This document shows, one piece after another, positions 41,306-50,197 of a stretch of DNA of 64,000 nt. The notes under the pieces are model-generated. The model saw nothing but the letters and a program-made list of their open reading frames with translations. It did not search any database and was not told where the DNA came from. This stretch comes from Cryomorphaceae bacterium 1068 (lineage in GTDB: Bacteria > Bacteroidota > Bacteroidia > Flavobacteriales_D > Cryomorphaceae), in contig JAPVXR010000012.1 of the NCBI GenBank assembly GCA_027214385.1, positions 62,001-126,000 of the forward strand, given 5' to 3'. Both the position numbers and the translations under genes were made by a program. Every line of letters starts with the position of its first letter. Positions within the stretch are counted from its first letter, which is position 1.

Positions 41306-42401
41306 GGATTTATTTGAACAGCAAATAGGTGAGACTTTGCGAAATGCAGAATCCACTCCACCTACCGGCGCTTGGGATTTTATCAAATCGCAAATTGCCA
41401 AGCCATATGCGCCACCTTTCAAGTTTCCAACTTGGGCAGTGGTAGCCGTATCTGTCGCTCTTTTGGGCGGTATGGCCTTGAGTGATCATAGTTCTGAGAT
41501 CGTCATTTCTGGTCAAGTAGTTGCAACCACCTCCGCAGAAAAGGAGGAAAGGGTGCAGTCATCTGAGGCATATGCTAACCGTGAGAATGAAGTATTTGCC
41601 GATGACAAAGTATCAGTAGAGAATCAATTGATTGCATCGAAGACGACCGTTGATGCTAACACGGAAGAGGAGCAGGCTAAAGTTGAAAACGGCCAATCGA
41701 CACTTGCAGATGAGTCGAAATCTCAAGAGAGTTTGACTAATCAAGAGGTCGAGCAAGAAGAGTCAAGTTCAACCTTTCCAATTCAAGTGCAAGCGGTTCA
41801 GCCATTGGAGGCCTTGGTTGAACATTCAGATGAAGACACGAGAGATCCCGAATTTTTTGAGAAAAACAATACATCCACAGTTCAAAAGACCAAACCCGCA
41901 CTTACCGTTGAAGGGATAAATTCTTGTTTCACTCCTTGTGAGTTAGTACTAAGTGCAAAGGGAAATGCTGTTGAATATAGCTGGGATGCGGCTTCTTTTG
42001 GACTTATCCAAGGAAAAGCTTTGAACTTAACAATCAACGAACCGCAATCATTGACGATTTATGCGATAGCCCGATACGAAGATGGATCAGAGCGCACATT
42101 GCCAAGAATTATCGAAGTAAAGCAGGGATCGGAGCTTTTCGTTCCAAATTCATTTACGCCAAACGGTGATGGAGTCAATGATTCTTACTTGGTGAGAGGG
42201 TCAGGTATCGAGTCTTTTAGCATGACCATTATAAACTCGAAGGGAAAGGTTGTTTTCCAAACAACCAATATTAACGAGGCATGGAATTTTGATGGTTCTT
42301 CTAACGAGCTAGTGAATGAATACTACACCGCTGTTATCCGTGCTGTTGGGGTTGATGGTCGTCAAATTACCAAGAACGAGCGCTTGACGATCAATCCATA
42401 A
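41298..42401 (+). CDS. Membrane anti-sigma-like protein ending in a gliding-motility-associated (CHU_C) domain
   Basis: 367 aa. Start is GTG 41298, inside the sigma gene; no ATG is available. Residues 1-44 are cytoplasmic, with LFEQQIGETL and PPTGAWDFIKSQI matching the N-terminus of the other anti-sigma-like protein (1377-2936). One membrane helix lies at 45-62 (TWAVVAVSVALLGGMALSD). A Glu/Ser/Gln-rich linker spans about 65-200. An Ig/PKD-like domain follows (about 203-277), then CHU_C (about 279-367) with FVPNSFTPNGDGVND, the classic type B T9SS C-terminal domain. There is no cleavable signal peptide. CHU_C normally marks exported T9SS cargo, so this architecture is unusual: it could report T9SS activity to the sigma factor. 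That role is inference. Confidence 0.78.
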   Translation: MSKDLFEQQIGETLRNAESTPPTGAWDFIKSQIAKPYAPPFKFPTWAVVAVSVALLGGMALSDHSSEIVISGQVVATTSAEKEERVQSSEAYANRENEVFADDKVSVENQLIASKTTVDANTEEEQAKVENGQSTLADESKSQESLTNQEVEQEESSSTFPIQVQAVQPLEALVEHSDEDTRDPEFFEKNNTSTVQKTKPALTVEGINSCFTPCELVLSAKGNAVEYSWDAASFGLIQGKALNLTINEPQSLTIYAIARYEDGSERTLPRIIEVKQGSELFVPNSFTPNGDGVNDSYLVRGSGIESFSMTIINSKGKVVFQTTNINEAWNFDGSSNELVNEYYTAVIRAVGVDGRQITKNERLTINP

Positions 42402-43458
42402 CAGGATTGGTGTACCGCAAGTACAATCCCACGAAAGCGTCATAATCATCAGTGCCGCCCTCTACTCCTTGTATTTTCAAGTAGCTGTCGTTCACCGCTT
42501 CCGAAAATTCCGGAAAGTAGGGTGGAGCATGGCTCATTCTTTGCCAAATGGCCAAACGATCAATTTGAAGTTGCATGGGTATGGCCTCCGCCAAAATCGC
42601 CCGATCGCTCTCTTCCAATTTTCGATTGACTTCACCGGCAGTGTATCTCCACAAGGCATAGGCGGCAGAATATTCCCAAATGGGATTTCCTGAATGAATA
42701 AGAGCTATGTAGGCCACCAAGTTGGCTTCACCCTCGCTGGTTATGCCATATGCGTGCGCTATTTCATGAGCTGCCGTGAAGGTACCCGTCAAAATTCCCG
42801 CATCAGATTCTACGTTGGCCTCACCGGTATACGGGTTGTAGATCCCTCTGATTCCAATGCGTCTCAAAGCGCCTAAAGGCTTAACTCGTCTTATGGCGAC
42901 ATTGGTAGCAGTCGGATAGCCGAACTCGCTTAAAACGCTCTTTACAGCTGTATTCAGGTTGTCATAATCGACATACGGCTCTAAATCTTCCACGGAGGTT
43001 GTGTCGGTTGGCAGCTTAATGGCCATCCTTTTTTGGGCGGCCTCATTCATAACGTAGAGGTAGAGTTTAGCTACATCGTATTGATTTTTGGTTTCAGCCA
43101 AAGACATCCGTTCACCCAGACTCGGCCCGACGTAATTGTAGCCCCACAATAACAGAAATGCAGCAGTCAAGCCACCACAGAAATTCAAAAGTCTCCTGCC
43201 GAAAGAAAGCAACTTCCTCTTAGCTAGGGATTTTGGTACTCGCCAAATAAGCCATCCGATGGCGATCAAGATTAATAAATAATACCCCGAGTAGGGCAGA
43301 GCCGCTCCTACGGGGTACTGGATTTTCCTGATAATGGGAAAGATCCCTTGAAAATAGACCATCTCAAAAGCTTCAGGGAACGCTGCGAAGATCAGCCTAA
43401 GAATAAAGGCTATCCCCAGAAGTATTATTCCACCGAAGCGTTTGAATGCTTTTTTCAT
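42391..43458 (-). CDS. DUF3810 membrane protein with HExxH motif
   Basis: 355 aa. Membrane helices at about 7-25, 55-75 and 85-105 at the N-terminus. The C-terminal domain carries AAHEIAHAYG, a zinc metallopeptidase-like HExxH, with EGEANLVAYIALI downstream as a possible third ligand. DUF3810 proteins are predicted membrane metallopeptidases of unknown substrate. Its start overlaps the stop of the upstream prolyl oligopeptidase gene by 4 nt (ATGA), so they are co-translated; its end overlaps the convergent anti-sigma gene by 11 nt. Confidence 0.85.
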   Translation of the reverse strand: MKKAFKRFGGIILLGIAFILRLIFAAFPEAFEMVYFQGIFPIIRKIQYPVGAALPYSGYYLLILIAIGWLIWRVPKSLAKRKLLSFGRRLLNFCGGLTAAFLLLWGYNYVGPSLGERMSLAETKNQYDVAKLYLYVMNEAAQKRMAIKLPTDTTSVEDLEPYVDYDNLNTAVKSVLSEFGYPTATNVAIRRVKPLGALRRIGIRGIYNPYTGEANVESDAGILTGTFTAAHEIAHAYGITSEGEANLVAYIALIHSGNPIWEYSAAYALWRYTAGEVNRKLEESDRAILAEAIPMQLQIDRLAIWQRMSHAPPYFPEFSEAVNDSYLKIQGVEGGTDDYDAFVGLYLRYTNPVMD

Positions 43459-45602
43459 TTTTCGACAGGGGAGGTGCTGCCCAATTCCGTAATCCCCATT
43501 TCATAGAAAGTGAAGGCCCAAATATCAGCTTGCTCCTCAATGATTTTTGCCATCGGTTTTCCCGCTCCATGTCCCGCATCAGTTTCCACACGGATGAATA
43601 CAGGATTATTTCCTGCGTGAGCTTCTTGTAGCGTTGCAGCATATTTGAACGAATGAGCAGGCACCACACGGTCATCGTGATCACCGGTAGTAATCATTGT
43701 TGAAGGGTAGTTGGTACCTTTTTTCAAATTGTGTAGGGGCGAGTAGGCGTACAGCGCATCAAACTCTTCTTTTGAAGCCTCTGCCGATCCATACTCAGGA
43801 ATCCATCCTTTACCCACCGTAAACTTTTGGAAACGCAACATGTCCATTACTCCAACGGCTGGCAGCGCTACTGCAAACAGCTCAGGTCGTTGTGTCATAG
43901 CTGCTCCAACTAGCAAACCTCCGTTTGATCCACCTCTGATGGCTAACTGCTCTGGAGAGGTGTAGTTTTCTGCAATCAAGTATTCCGCTGCAGCGGTAAA
44001 ATCGTCAAACACATTCTGTTTATCCAACTTCATTCCTTGCTTGTGCCATTCTTCGCCAAATTCACCACCACCGCGAAGGTTAGCTACTGCGTAAACTCCG
44101 CCATTTTCAAGAAAGAAAATATTGGATACGCTGAAGCTCGGGCTCAGGCTGATGTTAAAACCACCATAGCCGTATAGCAATGCAGGGTTGTTACCGTTCA
44201 GTTCAATTCCTTTTTTGTGTACGATGAACATCGGTACCTCTGTCCCGTCCTTGCTTTTGTACTTTACTTGCTTTGAAATGTACTCTTCGGGATCGAACTT
44301 TAGGTCGGGCTTGTTGAATAACGTCGACTCTCCTGTTGCGAGGTCGAGTTCAAAGATGGTGGGAGGGTAGGTGAAAGAGTAAAACGAATAGAAAACCTTC
44401 GAGTCTTCCATTTTACCTGAAAACCCGGAAGCCGAGCCAGGCGCAGGAAATTCGATTTCTCGAATGGTGTTCCCGTCGTAATCCATTTGGAAAACTTGAG
44501 AAGTAGCGCTTTTCAAATATTCGGGAAAGAGATAGCCACCTGCGGTGCTAACATTTACCAAAGTCTCATCGCGTTCAGGAATGATGTTCTTCCAGTGCTC
44601 CAAAGTGAAATTATTCGGATCGATAGAAACCACGCGATAATTGGGTGCATCGATATCGGTCAAGGCGATGAACTTACCATCCTTGTGGTCGATAATGGAT
44701 GTTTTATTGGCAAAGCCTTCTCTCACTTTTGTGAGTTCCCCGTCGGTTTCTAAGTTTTTTACATAAAGCTCAAAGCCATCGGTTCCTGACGCGGCGTACA
44801 TAGTAAGGTATCTATCATCTTCGGTCACGCTACACCAGTGGTAGAGATCGGGGTTCTCATCATCGCGGTAGAAGAGTTTATCTTCACTTTGAGAGGTTCC
44901 TATTTTGTGGTAGTAAATGCTGTGGTACTTGTTGTCAGCACTCAATTCCGTGCCGGGGGCAGGAGCGGGGTAGCGGCTATAGTAGAAACCGTCTTTAAAC
45001 CAGCCTGCTCCTGAAAACTTAACCCATTCGAGCTCATCGTCCAGGTCTGTATTCGTAGCGATTTCTCGAATGTAAATTTTACTCCAGTCCGATCCACCTA
45101 CTGACTTGGTGTAGGCCATGTACTTGTTGTCAGCTGATGCACCGATAAGATTGATACTAACCGTTCCACCTTCCGAAAGGGAGTTGGGGTCTATAAAAAC
45201 CTGTGGATCTCCATCTTTTCCTTTTTGGAAATAGATGACAGCTTGATTTTGGAGGCCGTCATTCTTGTAGAAAAAGTAATAATCGCCCGCTCTGAATGGG
45301 GATGAGAGCCTAGGATAGTTGATCAGCTCTGTCAGGCGATCTTCTATTTGTTGTCGATACGGAATCTTTTCAAGGTAAGATTGGGTTACTGCGTTTTGTG
45401 CCTTCACCCAAGCTTCGGTGTCGGCTGCCGTATCGTTTTCGAGCCAGCGGTAAGGGTCTGCTACCTTCGTTCCGAAATAATCTTCAACAACATCAACCTT
45501 TTTCGTTTGTGGATAGGTAATGGCTTCTTTCTCTATCATAGGAGTTTCATTGCTACAGGCCACGGCGAGACCTGCAACTAAAATTAATATTGATCTTTTC
45601 AT
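43455..45602 (-). CDS. Prolyl oligopeptidase family serine peptidase (S9A), lipoprotein
   Basis: 715 aa. The signal ends at AVAC, so it is lipidated. The propeller part starts with DYFGTKVADPYRWLEND, the S9A signature. The catalytic serine is in IRGGSNGGLLVGAAM, the Asp in TGDHDDRVVPAHS, and the His in DAGHGAGKP. It cleaves short peptides after proline, probably in the periplasm as a lipoprotein. The DUF3810 gene follows with a 4-nt overlap. Confidence 0.93.
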   Translation of the reverse strand: MKRSILILVAGLAVACSNETPMIEKEAITYPQTKKVDVVEDYFGTKVADPYRWLENDTAADTEAWVKAQNAVTQSYLEKIPYRQQIEDRLTELINYPRLSSPFRAGDYYFFYKNDGLQNQAVIYFQKGKDGDPQVFIDPNSLSEGGTVSINLIGASADNKYMAYTKSVGGSDWSKIYIREIATNTDLDDELEWVKFSGAGWFKDGFYYSRYPAPAPGTELSADNKYHSIYYHKIGTSQSEDKLFYRDDENPDLYHWCSVTEDDRYLTMYAASGTDGFELYVKNLETDGELTKVREGFANKTSIIDHKDGKFIALTDIDAPNYRVVSIDPNNFTLEHWKNIIPERDETLVNVSTAGGYLFPEYLKSATSQVFQMDYDGNTIREIEFPAPGSASGFSGKMEDSKVFYSFYSFTYPPTIFELDLATGESTLFNKPDLKFDPEEYISKQVKYKSKDGTEVPMFIVHKKGIELNGNNPALLYGYGGFNISLSPSFSVSNIFFLENGGVYAVANLRGGGEFGEEWHKQGMKLDKQNVFDDFTAAAEYLIAENYTSPEQLAIRGGSNGGLLVGAAMTQRPELFAVALPAVGVMDMLRFQKFTVGKGWIPEYGSAEASKEEFDALYAYSPLHNLKKGTNYPSTMITTGDHDDRVVPAHSFKYAATLQEAHAGNNPVFIRVETDAGHGAGKPMAKIIEEQADIWAFTFYEMGITELGSTSPVEK

Positions 45603-45661
45603 AATACGAGAGGGATTTATGCAAAAATAAGAGTCTAACTGAGAATTGATTTTTTAAGCAT

Positions 45662-45693
45662 AAAAAGAGGGATGGTTTACCCATCCCGTCTTA
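45662..45693 (-). terminator. Terminator of the TPR protein gene
   Basis: Stem GGGATGG/CCATCCC (45669-45675 with 45681-45687), 5-nt loop; the minus strand ends in five T residues (45662-45666). It lies 27 nt after the stop codon at 45720. Confidence 0.72.
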
Positions 45694-45719
45694 ATAATAT
45701 TTCGATATTATGGTGTTTC

Positions 45720-46064
45720 CTACCAGGCTTCTCCGTCATCTTCGTCCAATATTAAAAGTGCTTCAGATAACTCACCTAGCGTTTTGATATCGTTCTTAAT
45801 TTTCGCCAATTCTCTACCTCTTTTGTAAAAAGTAATGGCTTCAGCGGTTTTATTTTTTTCTTCCAACAGTTTACCCAACTGGTAGTAGGTGGGAAGGTAA
45901 TCCGGGTCGTTATCGATAATCTTACGGAAAAACGAAATCGCTTTTGCGATCTTATTTTCCTTCTTGTATTCCAAGGCAGCTGCGTAGTTCAGAAAAGTAT
46001 CGTTTGGATTCTTCTCGAGCATCTCAGCTATTAGCTCCATTCGATTGTGACTTATGCCTTCCAT
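45720..46064 (-). CDS. Small tetratricopeptide repeat protein
   Basis: 114 aa from ATG 46064; a TTG at 46070 adds two residues. Nearly the whole protein is TPR helices: NPNDTFLNYAAALEYKKENK, KAISFFRKIIDNDPDYLPTYYQLGKLLEEK and AEAITFYKRGRELA, so about two and a half repeats. No signal peptide. TPRs mediate protein contacts; the partner is unknown. The C-terminus ends in an acidic DEDDGEAW tail. Probably monocistronic. Confidence 0.85.
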   Translation of the reverse strand: MEGISHNRMELIAEMLEKNPNDTFLNYAAALEYKKENKIAKAISFFRKIIDNDPDYLPTYYQLGKLLEEKNKTAEAITFYKRGRELAKIKNDIKTLGELSEALLILDEDDGEAW

Positions 46065-46176
46065 TTTCAATTTACTTTAAATGTAATGGATAAAATTAAA
46101 CTGTTTCCGCTGCTTCTCATAGTGACAGTTTGCTAAAAATCGTGAAGTTTTCAACCGGTTTTCACAGCCAAGAAGT

Positions 46177-47100
46177 CTAAACCACAGTGATTTGAGCTTT
46201 GACGTACTCCTTTAACTCATCGACTTGCTCGGATTGAAACCACTTTATGCCGTCGATCTTTCTGAACCAAGTCAATTGCCGTTTGGCATAATGACGGCTA
46301 TTCCGCTTGATCAGCCTTACAGCTTCATCCAAGTTGTAGTCGCCATCGAAAAAGGAAAAAAGCTCCTGGTAGCCTACCGTTTTCAATGGATCTGAATCTC
46401 GATAACGCAACAATGATCGAGCTTCCCTTTCCAATCCTGCTTCTATCATTTGATGTACGCGCCAATCGATTCGTTCGTAAAGCACCTCTCTTTCAGGTGT
46501 GATGCCGATCCAGATGGGTTCAAAGTCTTTTGGGGCTTTATTCTGACCCCTTAATTCGGCCAGTGGCCTTCCGCTGAGTTCGACCAGTTCTATGGCCCGC
46601 ATCACGCGAACTTGATTCTTGTAGTCAATGCTCTTTTTTGCGTCGGGGTCAGATTTGGATAGCCTTTCCAAAAGCGATGGGAGTCCCGCACTCTTGAATT
46701 GAGCGATGAGTTCTTGCCTCAAGTTGTCATCTGAAGGTAAGTCGTCTAAGCCCTCTATTAGTGAACGGAGGAAGAGCCCCGATCCACCTACCACAACTGG
46801 CAGTTTTTTGCGGCTTAAAATCTCTTGAATTCTTTGTTCGCCTTGCCTTTCAAATTCTCCTGCCGTAACAGGACTATCGATGCTACAATGATTGATGAAA
46901 TGGTGAGGAATGCCTTTCATTTCGGCGAAGGATGGCTTCGCTGTACCGATTGACATTTCGGTATAAAACTGCCTTGAATCGGCAGAGATCACTTCCCCGT
47001 TCAGAGATTGACACAGTTCAATGCCAAGGGCTGTTTTTCCCGCAGCGGTAGGCCCGCAGATCACGGGTATTTTTGGTTTAGATGATTTCGTCGTAGTCAT
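46177..47100 (-). CDS. miaA: tRNA dimethylallyltransferase MiaA
   Basis: 307 aa. It adds a dimethylallyl group to A37 of tRNAs that read UNN codons. The P-loop is ICGPTAAGKTALGIEL, followed by the DSRQFYTEMSIGTAKP segment, then the VVGGSGLFLRSLIEGL motif and the C-terminal KRNSRHYAKRQLTWFRK helix. Length is normal. The start overlaps the end of the pRiA4b-type gene by 23 nt. Confidence 0.95.
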   Translation of the reverse strand: MTTTKSSKPKIPVICGPTAAGKTALGIELCQSLNGEVISADSRQFYTEMSIGTAKPSFAEMKGIPHHFINHCSIDSPVTAGEFERQGEQRIQEILSRKKLPVVVGGSGLFLRSLIEGLDDLPSDDNLRQELIAQFKSAGLPSLLERLSKSDPDAKKSIDYKNQVRVMRAIELVELSGRPLAELRGQNKAPKDFEPIWIGITPEREVLYERIDWRVHQMIEAGLEREARSLLRYRDSDPLKTVGYQELFSFFDGDYNLDEAVRLIKRNSRHYAKRQLTWFRKIDGIKWFQSEQVDELKEYVKAQITVV

Positions 47101-47599
47101 CTATATTTTCAAAACCCTCGTCTTCTGAAGGATCTTCAAAGTCTTCGTCAAAATCTACAGGGAATGAATCTACCAACTCTTTGGAATGCTCAGCAGGAGC
47201 ATCGCCTACAGTCAAGACTACCAAAGGATAGGTTTGATCTTCCTTTGCAGTTGAGACGCCGACCAGCTCCACAAAGAAAATCCACATTCTCATAAAGTCG
47301 TAGAGATAGAGCAGCTTCTCACCTTCTTCAAAAACCATCTCGTCAAGTGGTGTATCCTTCATGGTTTTAATGCCTTCGTCTCCAAGTCCACCCATATCCA
47401 TTTGAGTGATTTCCTCGCCCTTATCCCATTCTTCATTGCTCATGTAGAAGGAAGCCATTTCATCACCTGAAAATTCAAAGGCCTCTACAATGGCCTGATG
47501 CAAGTCATCAAAAGAGTCGGAACCTTTGATTTGGATATCACGAAAGACCTCTTCCGTTTGATCAATTAGAACCCTAAAATGAAAAATATTTTCGCTCAT
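47078..47599 (-). CDS. Plasmid pRiA4b ORF-3 family protein (TnpR-type fold)
   Basis: 173 aa. The N-terminus IFHFRVLIDQTEEVFRDIQIKGSDSF and EAFEFSGDEMASFYMSN match the family once named from plasmid pRiA4b. Despite the TnpR-like name no transposon is present. The second half is acidic, ending in a Asp/Glu-rich tail. Function is unknown; family members often sit beside RNA-processing or DNA genes. TAAATTTG on the minus strand at 47607-47614 is a -7 box 7 nt before the ATG. It overlaps miaA by 23 nt, so the pair is one operon. Confidence 0.84.
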   Translation of the reverse strand: MSENIFHFRVLIDQTEEVFRDIQIKGSDSFDDLHQAIVEAFEFSGDEMASFYMSNEEWDKGEEITQMDMGGLGDEGIKTMKDTPLDEMVFEEGEKLLYLYDFMRMWIFFVELVGVSTAKEDQTYPLVVLTVGDAPAEHSKELVDSFPVDFDEDFEDPSEDEGFENIDDYDEII

Positions 47600-47606
47600 G
47601 AGGCCG

Positions 47607-47614
47607 CAAATTTA
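47607..47614 (-). promoter_or_regulatory. Putative -7 box TAAATTTG of the pRiA4b-miaA operon
   Basis: Exact TAnnTTTG on the minus strand, 7 nt from the ATG at 47599, implying a near-leaderless mRNA. Confidence 0.45.
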
Positions 47615-47640
47615 CGCAATACTTAAACGAATTATACGGG

Positions 47641-48453
47641 TCAGAAATTTAAGCTGATCCCGTTTTCGATGGAATAGATTAATTTAGTGATGGGGATAAT
47701 TGGTCGATCTTCATAAGCCAGTCTAACCCCTGTTTTAAACGAGAGCTTATCGTTAATTTGAAAATTGAGATTTGAGGCGTTGGTGTACCTGTTTCTAGTG
47801 GCATCGATATCCCTGTCATAGCCCACTTGATAGTAGAAGATTGTATTGAAATCAACATGATCACTAATTGACCACCTCACAATTACGTTTGAGCTGATCT
47901 TCAGGAATTTCACTGCGATATCTTCGGGATCAACGGATGACAACCAGCGTTCATACTCGTACATCGGCCCCAGTCCGAAGGCCAGCATAACTTTGCTTTT
48001 TCTTAGGGCATTCCATCGAGCAGTACCTCCTGCAATGAATCGAGCGCTTAACCCTCTGAATTCGTCATATTGGGCTTGACCAAAGAGTTCTGGACTAAAT
48101 CTTTCGCGAAAGAAAAATGTGCTCCGGACATGTAGATTGCCATAACTTAGGATTCTACTGGAATTGTTTTCTACGTATGAGACGTCCCCTAAAAGCATGT
48201 AAAAATGCTTACCCGGAGCATAAATGGAACTGATTTCGGAACCGAGTGCAATGAATTCAGCGCGCTCTTCTTCTGTTGCACTTCTATTGTAAAGGTCAAA
48301 GTTTGCTTCAAGTTTAAGCCGGAAAGGATCTTCCCGGCTTAAACTATCAAGTCTGAACTTTTCAATGTTCATGATTTGTCCTTTCACTTGAAGTGAACCA
48401 AAACAAAACAAAAAGAATGCGAACAGAATTTTTCCGCTGATGCGGATAATCAT
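47641..48453 (-). CDS. DUF481-like outer-membrane protein
   Basis: 270 aa. The signal peptide ends near QVKGQ. The body alternates hydrophobic beta strands and tyrosine-rich turns (RFIAGGTARWNAL, VMLAFGLGPMYEYERW, NVIVRWSISDHVDF) and ends with an aromatic-terminated strand (ISLNF), as in DUF481/YdiY-type barrels. No ligand known. It starts 7 nt downstream of the DUF6263 gene, so the two are probably co-transcribed. Confidence 0.72.
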   Translation of the reverse strand: MIIRISGKILFAFFLFCFGSLQVKGQIMNIEKFRLDSLSREDPFRLKLEANFDLYNRSATEEERAEFIALGSEISSIYAPGKHFYMLLGDVSYVENNSSRILSYGNLHVRSTFFFRERFSPELFGQAQYDEFRGLSARFIAGGTARWNALRKSKVMLAFGLGPMYEYERWLSSVDPEDIAVKFLKISSNVIVRWSISDHVDFNTIFYYQVGYDRDIDATRNRYTNASNLNFQINDKLSFKTGVRLAYEDRPIIPITKLIYSIENGISLNF

Positions 48454-48460
48454 AAATAAC

Positions 48461-49372
48461 TTAGTTCGAAATAGTGATGTTATTGATCATTTCGATAGGG
48501 ACCGTCATTCCATCAGGAATTTGAGGGTTTGGTGCTAATGTGATGCTTCCTACTATATCGTCTTTGAGTGTACCTGAAGTAACCCAACCACTTGCGACTT
48601 CAACATTTAAAGTACCTGATCTTTCTCCTTCGTAATATTGGGTAGCATCCATGCCTTGCATGCTAGTGCTGGCATTTGCAGGATCGGTTTCCAATGTTGC
48701 TTTTACATCTACAACGGCCATTCCACCTTCTACTGACTTTAACGTGTAAGTCGTTTTTGAAATAATGGGAAGTCCTGTAGATGTGAATTGTTCTTTGGTC
48801 CAAGAAGCCCCAACCTTTACAGGTTTTTCAGGAAAGATGTCAGTAGTCATTTCCAGATTTTTTGCAAGACCGTCATCACCGAAGCTACTAGCTACTTGTT
48901 CGGCCATCGCAGGACCTCCGGCCATTCCTTCAGTTGCGGTTTTAACCATTTCTTCGAGCCCCATCACTTCTTCTACCATTCCTTTCTCGGTGATCTTTGC
49001 ATCGAATTTTTTGTCTGTCAAGCTTGCAAGCACTTTTGACATGGGATCGACGGTTTCAAGTGAAGCAGTGTCAGAAGTAAACGTTTGTGTCTGCCCCATT
49101 CCTGTCATGGACATACCTACGTTGCCGTACCAGATTTTGTATGTATCTGATTTTCCGTTATCCTCGGTCAATTCCATGTAAGTAGTTGAAGAGGCTGTTG
49201 TATTGATTTCCATCACTTGGCCCATCATAGTTTGTTTGGTCACGTTTTCAACTTCCGTCTTTTGCGTGTATTTTTTTCCCTTTTCAAGGTTTAGTTTCAT
49301 GTCCACCTTTTGAGCGAGGACAATAGATGGAGCAATAAGAGCTACCCCGATTAAAGCTTTCGTAAATTTCAT
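48461..49372 (-). CDS. DUF6263 family secreted protein
   Basis: 303 aa. The signal peptide ends at IVLAQ. The protein is beta-rich and unusually methionine- and threonine-rich (QTMMGQVMEINTTASS, GNVGMSMTGMGQ, EMVKTATEGMAGG). The arrangement DMKLNLEKGKKYTQKTEVE at the start and DIVGSITLAPNPQIPDG near the end fits DUF6263. It may be a periplasmic lipid- or metal-binding protein; not shown. Same operon as the DUF481-like gene. Confidence 0.7.
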   Translation of the reverse strand: MKFTKALIGVALIAPSIVLAQKVDMKLNLEKGKKYTQKTEVENVTKQTMMGQVMEINTTASSTTYMELTEDNGKSDTYKIWYGNVGMSMTGMGQTQTFTSDTASLETVDPMSKVLASLTDKKFDAKITEKGMVEEVMGLEEMVKTATEGMAGGPAMAEQVASSFGDDGLAKNLEMTTDIFPEKPVKVGASWTKEQFTSTGLPIISKTTYTLKSVEGGMAVVDVKATLETDPANASTSMQGMDATQYYEGERSGTLNVEVASGWVTSGTLKDDIVGSITLAPNPQIPDGMTVPIEMINNITISN

Positions 49373-49532
49373 TGTCTGATTTATTTGAGTCCAAAGAACG
49401 CAAAAAAAGAGCCACGATTTATCTAGCTCATCCCATTATACTGCCGCTCATGTATGACCGGCTAAATTGGAATTCGTTCTCTTCTTTTTCTTTAGCCTGC
49501 AATGACTCTTCTTGTTGAAGAGGCTGATCGGA

Positions 49533-50144
49533 CTATTTCGAAAAACTGAGCCTCACACCGGCATTGACGATAAAGGTATTTTGCTTAAACTCGGTGAAGT
49601 TATCAAAGATGCCGTCTTGCTCTTTAAGTCCATCGTTTGTGTTGGTTAAACCAAATTCATAAGTAACGTCTACGAAGAAAATGGAAACATCCAATCCTGC
49701 ACCGACTTGTGCACCCCATTGGCTATCATTCCAATCCACGGCGTCATTGATTTCTCCATTGTCGTATTTGGTGGTCGTTAGAAACATAAGTGAAGGCCCT
49801 GCAAATGCACGAAAGTTTAAGAAAGGCTCAGTAGTCGGATCTACAAATCGGTATCCCACTAAAATTGGAATAGTAACTCCCTCAACGGTTTGATCTACGT
49901 TTACGTTTCCTGAAGAGCTGTATTCGGTAGACCTTGAAAAATAGGCAATACCGGGATTAAGGTGGAATCTATTTCCGATCATTAAGCTAGCACCTATCTG
50001 GCTGCCTATTTTTGCCTGAGTGCTTGTGCCGTCAGGCGAATCGGAGACATTGCTAAAATTCATTCCTATAAACGGACGAATTTCTACTTGTGAATGTGCC
50101 ACAAAAAAGAAAGCGAGAAAAGTGAAAGTGATTAAGTATTTCAT
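49533..50144 (-). CDS. Outer-membrane beta-barrel (porin family) protein
   Basis: 203 aa. The signal peptide ends at FVAHSQ. The remaining 180 residues are eight or so amphipathic strands (RFHLNPGIAYFSRS, GVTIPILVGYRFVD, FRAFAGPSLMFLTTT, GAQVGAGLDVSIFFVDVTYEFGL, TFIVNAGVRLSFSK), ending in a strand plus a basic residue, like small PF13568 barrels. It is distinct from the barrel of the anti-sigma-like protein. Pore function unknown. It is 53 nt downstream of the FAD oxidoreductase gene. Confidence 0.8.
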   Translation of the reverse strand: MKYLITFTFLAFFFVAHSQVEIRPFIGMNFSNVSDSPDGTSTQAKIGSQIGASLMIGNRFHLNPGIAYFSRSTEYSSSGNVNVDQTVEGVTIPILVGYRFVDPTTEPFLNFRAFAGPSLMFLTTTKYDNGEINDAVDWNDSQWGAQVGAGLDVSIFFVDVTYEFGLTNTNDGLKEQDGIFDNFTEFKQNTFIVNAGVRLSFSK

Positions 50145-50197
50145 AGTAGATAGATTTGATAATAAAGTTACGGGTTTCTTGCAAGCATTTTTGATTC

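Noticed and set aside
47078-47599. Possible mobile element because of the TnpR/pRiA4b family name
   Set aside because: No transposase, inverted repeats or target duplications are present; the name is historical.
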